The position numbers and the translations under genes are program-made. Positions 16,279 to 24,071 of a DNA stretch of 64,000 nt are shown piece by piece (within the stretch, counting starts at the first letter, position 1; each line of letters starts with the position of its first letter). The notes beneath the pieces were generated by a model. That model saw nothing but the letters and a program-made list of their open reading frames with translations, had not been told where the DNA came from and made no database searches. The DNA is from JBBSNV01 sp964458605 (GTDB lineage Bacteria > Pseudomonadota > Alphaproteobacteria > Reyranellales > JAQSWP01): assembly GCA_964458605.1 (NCBI GenBank), contig CAYWLS010000011.1, forward strand, positions 58,007 through 122,006, in the 5' to 3' direction.

Positions 16279-18378
16279 CTATTGCGGCTTGCGCAGCCAC
16301 ACGGCAGTGTCGTGGAACACGGCACCGCCATTGGGATAGCCGGGCTCGGCGCTGGTCAGCGCGTTGATGCCCAGCTTGTTGCGGAAGTTGCGGTTGGGCC
16401 AGATGCCCTCGACCACCACCACGCCTGGCTGCTGGCCGTCCTGCGGCCGGACATCGACCAGCACCGCGCCGCGCTCGTTGCCCAGTTCGATCACGTCGCC
16501 TTCGCCCACGCCGAGCCGGGCGCAATCCGCCGGATTGACCAGCGCCGTGGGCCGCTTCTCGCGCTGCTGCGAGCTGGGCGTCTCGGTGAAGGTCGAGTTC
16601 AGGAAGGTGCGCGCCGGTGCCGCCACCAGGCGGAACGGCTTGTCTGGGGTGGCGTTGTCGATGACGTTCTGGTGGTCGGGCAGCACCGGCATGTCCTGCC
16701 AGCGCCCGCCGAACGCCTTCCAGTTCGGCTTGAAACGGAATTTTTTGTCCGGCCAAGCGAAGCCATTAAGGAAATGCGCGTCCTCGAAGGACGGCAGGCA
16801 GTCCTGGCCGCCCGCCTGCCAGTTGGTCTCGGCATCCCACATGCCGGATTTCTTCAAGGTCTCGTCCATGATCTGCCAGGCGGTCATCTCGAAGCCGCGA
16901 TGCGTTGCGCCCAGCCGCTTGGCCAGTTCGCAGATCACGTAGTGGTTCTCGCGGCACTCGCCCGGCGCCTCGACCACCTTCTTGGTGACCTGGAAATAGC
17001 TATGGCCCGAGGCGGTGTAGAAATCGTCGTGCTCCAGAAACATGGTGGCGGGCAGCACGATATCGGCGAAGGCCGCCGTCTCGGTCATGAACTGCTCGTG
17101 CACCACCATGAACAGATCGTCGCGCATCAGCCCGCGATGCACCCGGTTCAGGTCGGGACAGACCGAAGCGGGGTTGGTGTTCTGCACCAGCATGGCGGTG
17201 ACCGGCGGGCCGCCGCGCAGCGCGTCCGGGTCGCCGGTCAGGATATGCGCCAGCCGCGACTGGTCGAGCGTGCGGGTCGATCTGTCGACCACGTCGAGAC
17301 CTTCGATCAGGGTCTTGTCGAGCGGATAGATCGCCGTCTGGCCGTAGAGCGCGCCGCCGCCTTTGTATTTCCACGCGCCGGTAACGGCCGGCAGACAGGT
17401 CACGGCATGCATATTGGCCGAGCCGTTGCGCGAGCGGGAAAAGCCGTGGTGGCAGCGGATGAAGCTCTTCTTGGTGCGGCCGTAGAGCCGCGCGAATTCG
17501 ACGATCTGCTCTACCGGCAGGCCGGTGATGGCCGCGGCCCAGTGCGGATCGCGGCTCTTCAGGTGCTCGGCCAGTTCGTCCGGCGCATCGGTATAGCGGC
17601 GCAGATAGTCCCAGTCGGCATAGCCTTCCCCGAACAGCACATGCATCACGCCGCAGGCCAGCGCGCCGTCGGTGCCCGGCCGCAGCGCCAGGTGCATATC
17701 GGCCTGCTCCGCCGTGCCGGTACGATAGGGATCGACCACCACGATCCTGGCGCCGCGCTTCCTGGCGCGCATGGCGTGAGTCATGACATTGACCTGGGTG
17801 TTGACCGGGTTGCCGCCCCAGATCACCACCAGATCCGAATCCGTGCCGATCTCGCGCGCATCGGCGCCGCGCTTGAAGCCGGTGCCGGCGATCCAGCCGG
17901 TATCCGACAGCATGACGCAGATGGTCGAATACCAGCGCGAATACTTCATCGCATGGCGCAGCCGCTGGATGCCGTCGCGTTGCACCAGGCCCATCGTGCC
18001 GGCATAGAAATACGGCCACACCGTCTCGCTGCCCAGGCGATGGGCGCGCTCGGTGAATTCGTGCGCCACGATGTCGAGCGCCTCGTCCCAGGAGATCGGC
18101 GCGAACTGCTTGCTGTTCTTCGGTCCCACCCGCTTGAGCGGCTGGGTCAGCCGGTCGGGGTGGTGGATGCGTTCGGTGTAGCGCGCGACTTTCTCGCAGA
18201 TCACGCCATTGGTGTAGGTGTTGCGCTTGGAGCCGCGCACCCGGCCGATGGTCCGGGCATCCAGCCGCTCGACCTCCAGCGCGCATGTGCTGGTGCAGTC
18301 GTGCGGACAGACCGAGGGAACTATATCGCGGATCGGCCGCGTCCCTATCCGGGTCAAGGCAGCATCGTCGGGAGCCAT
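16279..18378 (-). CDS. molybdopterin-dependent oxidoreductase with N-terminal [4Fe-4S] site
   Basis: A 699-residue catalytic subunit of the DMSO reductase superfamily (BisC/thiosulfate-reductase-like branch). The N-terminal iron-sulfur ligands are C24-x3-C28-x3-C32-x28-C61. The molybdopterin-binding core follows, with W-G-G-N-P near 195-199, and the C-terminal molydopterin dinucleotide-binding barrel (about 585-690) is complete. Cys154 in S-T-I-C is a candidate Mo ligand by position (inference). There is no Tat signal, so it should be cytoplasmic. No electron-transfer or membrane-anchor subunit is adjacent. Substrate unknown. It is head-to-head with the acyl-CoA synthetase gene and directly followed by mipZ. 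Confidence 0.9.
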   Translation of the reverse strand: MAPDDAALTRIGTRPIRDIVPSVCPHDCTSTCALEVERLDARTIGRVRGSKRNTYTNGVICEKVARYTERIHHPDRLTQPLKRVGPKNSKQFAPISWDEALDIVAHEFTERAHRLGSETVWPYFYAGTMGLVQRDGIQRLRHAMKYSRWYSTICVMLSDTGWIAGTGFKRGADAREIGTDSDLVVIWGGNPVNTQVNVMTHAMRARKRGARIVVVDPYRTGTAEQADMHLALRPGTDGALACGVMHVLFGEGYADWDYLRRYTDAPDELAEHLKSRDPHWAAAITGLPVEQIVEFARLYGRTKKSFIRCHHGFSRSRNGSANMHAVTCLPAVTGAWKYKGGGALYGQTAIYPLDKTLIEGLDVVDRSTRTLDQSRLAHILTGDPDALRGGPPVTAMLVQNTNPASVCPDLNRVHRGLMRDDLFMVVHEQFMTETAAFADIVLPATMFLEHDDFYTASGHSYFQVTKKVVEAPGECRENHYVICELAKRLGATHRGFEMTAWQIMDETLKKSGMWDAETNWQAGGQDCLPSFEDAHFLNGFAWPDKKFRFKPNWKAFGGRWQDMPVLPDHQNVIDNATPDKPFRLVAAPARTFLNSTFTETPSSQQREKRPTALVNPADCARLGVGEGDVIELGNERGAVLVDVRPQDGQQPGVVVVEGIWPNRNFRNKLGINALTSAEPGYPNGGAVFHDTAVWLRKPQ

Positions 18379-18491
18379 GGGTGATTTTACCTTGCGGCGC
18401 TTCCGCTTGCCAGTGCAGTCGGTCTATGCTGAACGCTCATTTACGGCCGATCCAACAGGCCGACCTGCAGGACAGTCGGGAGGATTTGCGT

Positions 18492-20129
18492 ATGCTACCC
18501 AGCGGTAACACCTACCAGGAAGTCTACAACAAGCTGCGCTGGGAAGTCCCGGATCGCTACAACATCGCCCGCATGGTGTGCGACCGCCACGACCAGGACA
18601 AGCTGGCGTTGGTGTTCGACGACGCCAAGGGCAAGGTCACGCGCTGGAGCTTCGGCGACATCCGCAAGGCCAGTTCCCGGCTGGCCAATGCGCTGATCGC
18701 CGGCGGCGTCAAGCGCGGCGACCGGATCGGCGTGCTGATGTCGCAATGCCCGGAACTGGCGATCTCCCATGTCGCGGCCTATCGCATGGGCGCGATCGGC
18801 GTGCCGCTGTGTGCGCTGTTCGGCGAGGAAGCCATCGCCTTCCGCATGGGCAATGCCGGGGCTTCCGCCATCGTGCTGGACGTGGCGCACCTGCCCAAGC
18901 TCGAGGTCGCCCGCGCCCAGCTGCCCGAATTGAAAACGGTGATCGTGGTCGGCGCCGGCAAGCACGGCACCTGGTTCAAGGACTACGCCACCTTGCTGGC
19001 CGAAGCCGCCGACCGCCTCGATCCGGTCGACACCGCGGCCGAGGATCCCGCTTTCCTGATCTATACCTCCGGCACCACCGGCCAGCCCAAGGGCGCGCTG
19101 CATGCCCATCGCGCCCTGATCGGCCATATTCCGGCGGTGCAGCACTGGCTCGACCGCTATCCCCAGGGCGACGAGCTCTACTGGACGCCGGCCGACTGGG
19201 CCTGGATCGCCGGGCTGTACGACGTGCTGTTCCCCGCCTGGTACCTGGGCAAGCCGGTGCTGGCGCAGCGCGCGCCCAAATTCGACGGCGAGAAGGCCTT
19301 CGACCTGATCGCCCACCACAATGTCGGCGTGGCCTTCATTCCGCCCACCGCGCTCAAGATGATGCGCCAGGTGCAGAACCCGACCGCACGCTGGAACTAC
19401 AAGGTGCGCGCGATCTGCACCGGCGGCGAAGCGATGGGCGCGGAGCTGATGCAGTGGGGCCGCGACACGTTCGGCGTCACCCTGTCCGAAGGCTACGGCC
19501 AGACCGAATGCAACCTGATGACCACCAACTGCCCCAGCCTCTACACCGCGCGGCCCGGCTCGTGCGGCCGCGCCAGCCCCGGCCGGGTGGTGGCGATCGT
19601 CGACAACGAGGGCAACGTGCTGCCGCCGGGCCAGGAGGGCAACATCGCCGCCAAGCGGCCCGACCCGGTGATCATGAAGGAGTACTGGCGCAATCCCGAG
19701 GCCACCAAAAAGAAATTCGCCGGCGACTGGCTGCTGACCGGCGATGTCGGCAGCATGGATCCCGAAGGCTATGTCTGGTTCAAGAGCCGCGACGACGACG
19801 TCATAACCTCGGGCGGCTATCGCATCGGCCCGGGCGAGATCGAGGAATGCCTGATCAAGCATCCCGCGGTCGGCCTGGCGGCGGCGGTCGGCATCCCCGA
19901 TCCGGTACGCACCGAGATCGTCAAGGCCTTCGTCCAGCTCAAGCCCGGCGTGGCGCCGACCGAGGAACTGAAGAAGGACATCCAGAGCTTCATCAAGATC
20001 CGGCTGGCGGCGCACGAATATCCGCGCGAGGTCGAGTTCGTGCAGGAATTCCCGCTCACCACCACGGGCAAGATCATGCGCCGCGAGCTCAAGCGCATGG
20101 ATATCGAGAAGCGGCAGCGGAAGGGCTGA
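18492..20129 (+). CDS. AMP-binding acyl-CoA synthetase (acetyl/medium-chain type)
   Basis: A 545-residue adenylate-forming enzyme making acyl-CoA from a carboxylate, ATP and CoA. Visible motifs: P-loop Y-T-S-G-T-T-G-Q-P-K-G at 191-201, E-G-Y-G-Q-T-E at 333-339, the hinge region S-R-D-D-D-V-I followed by G-G-Y-R-I-G-P-G-E-I-E, and the catalytic Lys527 in T-T-T-G-K-I-M-R-R. The W-x-P-A-D-W-A-W-I-A segment near 231-240 is typical of acetyl-CoA-synthetase-like and medium-chain enzymes. The start was set at the ATG preceded by G-G-G-A-G-G-A seven bases upstream. Chain-length preference is not readable. Confidence 0.92.
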   Translation: MLPSGNTYQEVYNKLRWEVPDRYNIARMVCDRHDQDKLALVFDDAKGKVTRWSFGDIRKASSRLANALIAGGVKRGDRIGVLMSQCPELAISHVAAYRMGAIGVPLCALFGEEAIAFRMGNAGASAIVLDVAHLPKLEVARAQLPELKTVIVVGAGKHGTWFKDYATLLAEAADRLDPVDTAAEDPAFLIYTSGTTGQPKGALHAHRALIGHIPAVQHWLDRYPQGDELYWTPADWAWIAGLYDVLFPAWYLGKPVLAQRAPKFDGEKAFDLIAHHNVGVAFIPPTALKMMRQVQNPTARWNYKVRAICTGGEAMGAELMQWGRDTFGVTLSEGYGQTECNLMTTNCPSLYTARPGSCGRASPGRVVAIVDNEGNVLPPGQEGNIAAKRPDPVIMKEYWRNPEATKKKFAGDWLLTGDVGSMDPEGYVWFKSRDDDVITSGGYRIGPGEIEECLIKHPAVGLAAAVGIPDPVRTEIVKAFVQLKPGVAPTEELKKDIQSFIKIRLAAHEYPREVEFVQEFPLTTTGKIMRRELKRMDIEKRQRKG

Positions 20130-20152
20130 TAGCGCTGAGCGTTGGAGCGGAT

Positions 20153-20194
20153 CACGATCGGATGGAAGCGCGACAACGCTTCCATCGGATCGTG
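20153..20194. repeat. intergenic inverted repeat 1 (18-bp arms)
   Basis: Arms 20153-20170 and 20177-20194 pair over 18 bp with one mismatch around a 6-nt loop. Located 24 nt after the acyl-CoA synthetase stop. It lacks a T run, so it looks like a dispersed palindromic element that may protect or terminate mRNA rather than a classical terminator. Confidence 0.65.
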
Positions 20195-20221
20195 TGAATC
20201 GGCTCTATCTCTCTAAAGTGC

Positions 20222-20282
20222 AGAGCAAATTCACATCCTTTGACGGAATCCGGCGCGATTCCGCCAAAAGGTGATTTGCTCT
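20222..20282. repeat. intergenic inverted repeat 2 (AGAGCAAAT ... ATTTGCTCT)
   Basis: A roughly 60-bp imperfect palindrome: AGAGCAAAT at the left end, its exact complement at the right end, and GGAATC/GATTCC near the centre. It reaches two bases into the stop codon of the convergent membrane glycosyltransferase gene. Its form resembles mobile palindromic units known in several alphaproteobacteria; only one copy lies in this window. Confidence 0.65.
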
Positions 20283-21741
20283 AGTCGCGCCGATACACCG
20301 AGACCTGAACCAGGTAGTCGGTCAGCGCCACGCCGGTCAGCCGCGTCTTGAGCGCAGCGTCCCGGTCGAGACCGAAGCGCCGGCCTTCGAGTGGCGGCCT
20401 GCCGCCGGTGACATCGGCAACCAGCTGCGTCGCCTCCCGGTCCTGCGCCAGCGTCCCGTCGTCGATCACGATCACCGTCGCGAAATCCGCGCCCTGGCCG
20501 GGTCGGCATGGACCGGCCAGCGAGCGCACATAGACGCAACGGATGGCCGCATCGGCGTCCGCGGCGAGTCGGTAGCCGCTGACCGGCTCGGCGCTGACGA
20601 TCAGGGTGCGATGAGCGCTCTGCTGCCGAACGTAGTCGATTACGGCGTCGACCGGCACGGCGGCGTTGCGCTTGAAGGGCCGGTCGTTGTGCGGCCCGGC
20701 CAGCACGAGAAACAGGAATGTGGCGATGCTGGCGGCGACGGCCGGCGCGCCAATATTGAGCGGCCGTCGCCAAGCGGCACCGCCCAGCGCCGCCACTGCG
20801 CAGAGCCAGGGCAAGGCGAACAGGAACGATCGCGGCTTGTCGTGGCCCAGCAGCGCCACCAGCGCCACGCCAACCGCCAACAGGCCGCCAAAGCCCCGCA
20901 CATCGCCGCCATAGCCGCGACCGGGCGCGGCGAACGCCGACCACAATCCGGCCAGCACAACCGCCAGCAGCGGAATAGCCAGCAGGCTCTGGCTCAGCCC
21001 AAGGATGGTGCCGCCTGCCAATCCCACCAGATCGGTGCCGAAACTTGCGATGGACGACGACGCCAACTGGCTGGCCAGCAGATCGCGCGCGGCGAAGAAT
21101 GCCAGCAGTCCGGGCGCGGCGATCGCGGCGGCGACCAGCCAGAACGCCAGATCGTGCAGTGGATCGAGCCGCCGTTCGATGGCATAGCGCCAGATCGCAA
21201 AGGCCAGTGCCGGCAGCACGGCAAGGAACGAGGTGTCGCCGGCCAAGCCGAGCAATACCGCGCCGATCAGCGTCGGCCGGCCGGCGACGAACACGGACCA
21301 CATCGACGCCGCCACCAGAAATTCCAGCAGCGGGTACCAGCGCAGCGCATCGCCCGCGCCGTACAGCATCGGCGCCCCCAGGAACAGCGCCAGCGCCAGC
21401 AGCTGGGCGCCGGGCGAGCGCCGCGGCAGGCGGCGCCATACCAGGTCGAGTACGAAGGCGAAGCCGGCGGCCGCCAGGGCAAAGGAGATCGCCCGCTGCA
21501 TGTCCAGCGACAGGCCCAGCGTCTGTCCCAGGCGGAACCAGAGGAATGAGAGCGGCGGATGGACATCGCCGCCCTGGAGGTAGAACCGGGCGATGGCGCC
21601 GAAGCTCTTGCCGTCGACGGCGTTGAGCGTCAACACCTCGTCGTCGAACAGCTGCCGTCCGATGCGGTGACAGGCCAGCGCCAGGCCGAAGCTGACGCCG
21701 ATATAGGCCACGCCGCCGATTGCCCCAATGCCCCGCGCCAC
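20281..21741 (-). CDS. GT-C-type membrane glycosyltransferase-like protein
   Basis: A 486-residue integral membrane protein with about ten to twelve hydrophobic helices and a C-terminal soluble domain (about 385-486), the layout of GT-C/PMT-like enzymes that use polyprenyl-linked sugars. The first periplasmic loop contains D33-D34-E35 (L-F-D-D-E-V-L-T), the usual acidic catalytic motif, and a later G-G-D-V-H-P-P-L segment matches the family. A GTG start was chosen because G-G-G-G-G-A-G precedes it and a longer reading would overlap the divergent alkB gene. The TAG stop lies at the edge of a palindromic repeat. Acceptor and sugar are unknown. Confidence 0.75.
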   Translation of the reverse strand: MARGIGAIGGVAYIGVSFGLALACHRIGRQLFDDEVLTLNAVDGKSFGAIARFYLQGGDVHPPLSFLWFRLGQTLGLSLDMQRAISFALAAAGFAFVLDLVWRRLPRRSPGAQLLALALFLGAPMLYGAGDALRWYPLLEFLVAASMWSVFVAGRPTLIGAVLLGLAGDTSFLAVLPALAFAIWRYAIERRLDPLHDLAFWLVAAAIAAPGLLAFFAARDLLASQLASSSIASFGTDLVGLAGGTILGLSQSLLAIPLLAVVLAGLWSAFAAPGRGYGGDVRGFGGLLAVGVALVALLGHDKPRSFLFALPWLCAVAALGGAAWRRPLNIGAPAVAASIATFLFLVLAGPHNDRPFKRNAAVPVDAVIDYVRQQSAHRTLIVSAEPVSGYRLAADADAAIRCVYVRSLAGPCRPGQGADFATVIVIDDGTLAQDREATQLVADVTGGRPPLEGRRFGLDRDAALKTRLTGVALTDYLVQVSVYRRD

Positions 21742-21845
21742 GCGTCTCCCCCGCTGTGGTTCTGGTTGGCGCGAGTATAGCCGGCAAAATGCTGGCGTCG
21801 AGCGAGGCGGTGGCGCATGGCGATGCCGCTTACCATATCCGCCGC

Positions 21846-22469
21846 ATGGCTGAAGCAAATCGACAGGCCAAAGCCGCGCGGCGTGCGCACATCGAAGCCC
21901 AAGGCGATCTGTTTGGCAGCGCAACCGCCTTGCCCGCGGGATTCGCCTATCGCGACGACGTCGTGACGGCGGCCGAGGAACAAGCGCTGGTGGACAGCTT
22001 CGCCGGCTTGCCGTTCAAGCCGTTCGAGTTCCATGGCTATCTGGGCAGGCGCCGCGTCGTTTCGTTCGGCTGGCGCTACGATTACGGCGAGCGCAGGGTG
22101 CAGCGCAGCACACCGATTCCCGATTTCCTCCAGAAAGTGCGGGCAAGAGCGGCCGATTTTGCCGGCCAATCGGTCGACCGATTGGAACAGGTTTCGGTGA
22201 TCGAGTATGCGCCGGGAGCCGGCATCGGCTGGCATCGCGACAAGCCGGAATTCGACGACATCATCGCCATTTCGCTGCTGGCGCCCTGCACCTTGCGCTT
22301 CCGACGCCCGGCCGGGACAGGATGGGATCGCGCCCGACTGACGGTGGCGCCGCGCTCGGCCTATCTGCTGCGCGGACCGGCCCGGCTGCAGTGGTATCAC
22401 GGCATCCCGCCGCTGCGGTCGCTGCGCTACTCGATCACTCTGCGAAGCCTGGTGGCGAAAACACCCTAG
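21846..22469 (+). CDS. AlkB-family 2-oxoglutarate/Fe(II) dioxygenase
   Basis: A 207-residue AlkB-like oxygenase, probably repairing alkylated nucleic acid bases by oxidative dealkylation. The iron ligands are H130-x-D132 (G-W-H-R-D-K) and H185 (W-Y-H-G-I-P); R194 and R200 in the R-Y-S-I-T-L-R strand fit the 2OG-binding arginines. The Y-L-G-R-R-R-V-V-S-F-G segment near 65-75 matches the ALKBH-type nucleotide-recognition lid. It overlaps the next gene's end by 4 bp tail-to-tail. No SOS or Ada box was noticed upstream. Confidence 0.9.
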   Translation: MAEANRQAKAARRAHIEAQGDLFGSATALPAGFAYRDDVVTAAEEQALVDSFAGLPFKPFEFHGYLGRRRVVSFGWRYDYGERRVQRSTPIPDFLQKVRARAADFAGQSVDRLEQVSVIEYAPGAGIGWHRDKPEFDDIIAISLLAPCTLRFRRPAGTGWDRARLTVAPRSAYLLRGPARLQWYHGIPPLRSLRYSITLRSLVAKTP

Positions 22470-22675
22470 GCGCGGTTGCGACGGGAGTGCTCCGGCTTCT
22501 CGGCGATCTTGCCATCCCGCAGCACCACTACTCCCTCCTCGTCCACGCCGCCGGCGACAAAAGTGCTTTGCAGGCAGATCGGGTCGCTGGCCGGGAACGT
22601 GTCGGCCAAGGACTTGTCGAGCAGGCTTTCCGTGTCGCAGACGCGGTCCGGGGGAGCGGGCTTTTTCGAGACCAT
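22466..22675 (-). CDS. small conserved protein with FPASDP motif
   Basis: A 69-residue polar protein containing L-L-D-K-S-L-A-D-T-F-P-A-S-D-P, a pattern I have seen in many short uncharacterised alphaproteobacterial proteins. No transmembrane segment, no enzyme motif. The ATG chosen begins the conserved region and leaves a short AT-rich leader. It ends 4 bp inside alkB on the other strand. Function unknown. Confidence 0.6.
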   Translation of the reverse strand: MVSKKPAPPDRVCDTESLLDKSLADTFPASDPICLQSTFVAGGVDEEGVVVLRDGKIAEKPEHSRRNRA

Positions 22676-22710
22676 CGGAAATTCTCCATGCTTCGGCGGC
22701 GCGAATGCCG

Positions 22711-23256
22711 CTATCGCCATACATGGTCACGCGCACGGCGTTGCAACAGTGCCAGGGCATGCAACACCACCGCACGGCGCAGCCGTTCGGCCTCCCATCG
22801 TGGATATTTGCGTCGTTCGATCCGACAGGTGCCGCCACGCCGGCAGCAGGCGTAGTAGATCAGCCCGACCGGATTGCCGTCCTCGTCTTCTTCGGGGCCG
22901 AGCACGCCGCTGACGGCAAGCGCGATGTCGGCCGGGGACCGGGCCAGGGCGCCCCGTGCCAGCGCTTCGACTACTTTGGCGTTTACGGCGCCCTCCCGCT
23001 TCAGAAGCGACGCCGAAACGCCCAGCGCCATGGTCTTGTTGGCCTTGGTGTACGTGACGAAGCTGCCATGCAGTTGCGCCGCCGCGCCATGGGCCTGGGA
23101 AAGCGCTGCAGCGATCAGCCCGGCGGTACAGGATTCCGCCGTCACCGCGGTCAGGCCTTGACGCGCCAGGCTACGCAAGGTGCGCTGTGCGCGCGCCACC
23201 AGCGCCGGATCGATGCAGCCGCCCGGCGAGGGCGACCGTTTGACGACCTTATTCAC
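22711..23256 (-). CDS. PncC/CinA C-terminal-type nicotinamide-nucleotide amidohydrolase
   Basis: A 181-residue stand-alone CinA C-terminal domain. Such proteins (PncC) deamidate nicotinamide mononucleotide in NAD recycling. The family motif A-E-S-C-T-A-G at 40-46 contains the catalytic Ser region, and A-V-S-G-V-L-G-P near 125 is the second signature. A GTG start overlapping the pyrophosphatase stop (GTGAATAA) gives translational coupling; an ATG 22 codons upstream is possible but would add a basic stretch foreign to the family. The C-terminal tail is Arg-rich and longer than usual. Coupled with ppa, it may remove NMN and pyrophosphate, both by-products of DNA ligation and nucleotidyl transfer; that is inference. 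Confidence 0.78.
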   Translation of the reverse strand: MNKVVKRSPSPGGCIDPALVARAQRTLRSLARQGLTAVTAESCTAGLIAAALSQAHGAAAQLHGSFVTYTKANKTMALGVSASLLKREGAVNAKVVEALARGALARSPADIALAVSGVLGPEEDEDGNPVGLIYYACCRRGGTCRIERRKYPRWEAERLRRAVVLHALALLQRRARDHVWR

Positions 23257-23800
23257 GCCGCCGGTCGCCGTCGGCAAATGCCGTTTCGGCTTCGGCAATC
23301 GCTTGCCAAGCCCGATCGGCATCGCGCCAGCCCGCGAGGCGCAGGCTCTTGCCCGTCCCCGCCACGGAAGCGACGAAGAACTGCTCGAGCTGCCGACGCA
23401 TCGCGTCGGACAGGTCGAGCACGTTGCGCAAATCGGACCAGCGAGGTTCCCGCTCCGGCACGACGAACACCCGGTCGTTGCGGAATGTCCGCCCCTTCTC
23501 GGTCTGCTCCACCTCCAGCATGCCGAGGGGACGGCTGGGCATCGCCAGACCGGGATGGGTGGCCATGTCGCTCAGGATCATCAAATCGAGCGGATCGCCG
23601 TCGGCGGCGCGGGTGGAAGGCACAAAACCCCAGCTATGGGGATAGACAAGGCCGGGGACGAGATAACGCGACACGCTGAAACAGCCCAGCTTCGGGTCGT
23701 ATTTGATCTTGGCAGGCGCCAGCCGGGGCGTTTCGACCACGGCGTTCACGCCATCGGGGGCCGCCCGGCTGGGCAATCGCAGGTAGTCGGTCATGGCCAT
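23249..23800 (-). CDS. inorganic pyrophosphatase (family I, divergent)
   Basis: A 183-residue cytoplasmic enzyme hydrolysing PPi to two Pi. The core signature D67-G-D-P-L-D72 is intact, and Y-P-H-S-W-G-F near 53-59 matches the family. The second acidic cluster differs: where canonical bacterial enzymes have D-E-x-G-x-D-x-K, this protein has E-Q-T-E-K-G-R-T-F-R-N-D-R with a small insertion, so metal and substrate ligation there must be rearranged. It is shorter on homologous sequence but extended at the C-terminus. It is the first gene of a two-gene operon with pncC. It is likely a second, specialised pyrophosphatase and not the housekeeping one. Confidence 0.8.
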   Translation of the reverse strand: MAMTDYLRLPSRAAPDGVNAVVETPRLAPAKIKYDPKLGCFSVSRYLVPGLVYPHSWGFVPSTRAADGDPLDLMILSDMATHPGLAMPSRPLGMLEVEQTEKGRTFRNDRVFVVPEREPRWSDLRNVLDLSDAMRRQLEQFFVASVAGTGKSLRLAGWRDADRAWQAIAEAETAFADGDRRRE

Positions 23801-23844
23801 ACCGTACCGCAGCGGACCCGTGGCGGGTTCCGCGGTCGCGCGAC

Positions 23845-23870
23845 GGAACAGCAGGATGCCGCGGTCCGTT
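23845..23870 (+). promoter_or_regulatory. candidate EcfG promoter of the 50-aa gene and udgX
   Basis: GGAAC at 23845-23849 is followed after 17 bases by CGTT at 23867-23870 (18 bases to GTT). This fits the GGAAC-N16-18-(C)GTT pattern of the alphaproteobacterial general-stress sigma factor. It lies 48 nt upstream of the 50-aa gene. Confidence 0.55.
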
Positions 23871-23918
23871 GCGTCCCTGCCGCGCCGACGGCAAGCTGGC
23901 GCGGATCAAGGAGGCCTT

Positions 23919-24071
23919 ATGATCCGCAAGCTGCCCTCAGGCGGATACCGGCTCTATTCGCGCAAGAAGAATCCCAAGACCGGCAAGCGCCGCAACCTTG
24001 GCACCTTCAAGAGCCGCGCCGCGGCCGAGAAGCACGAGCGCGCCGTGCAGTTCTACAAGCACGGCGGATGA
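23919..24071 (+). CDS. small basic conserved protein, 50 aa
   Basis: A 50-residue, strongly basic protein: M-I-R-K-L-P-S-G-G-Y-R-L-Y-S-R-K, then K-T-G-K-R-R-N-L-G-T-F and a helix A-A-A-E-K-H-E-R-A-V-Q. An excellent A-A-G-G-A-G-G site precedes the ATG. I have seen near-identical short proteins in other alphaproteobacteria, but none with a known function. The composition suggests nucleic-acid binding. The last bases overlap the udgX start (ATGA), so the two are translationally coupled. Confidence 0.75.
   Translation: MIRKLPSGGYRLYSRKKNPKTGKRRNLGTFKSRAAAEKHERAVQFYKHGG

Noticed and set aside
16282..18384. A 700-codon open frame antisense to the molybdopterin oxidoreductase.
   Set aside because: The opposite strand has the full Fe-S ligand set and Mo-cofactor motifs; the antisense product is composed of repetitive Arg/Ala/His with no recognisable fold.
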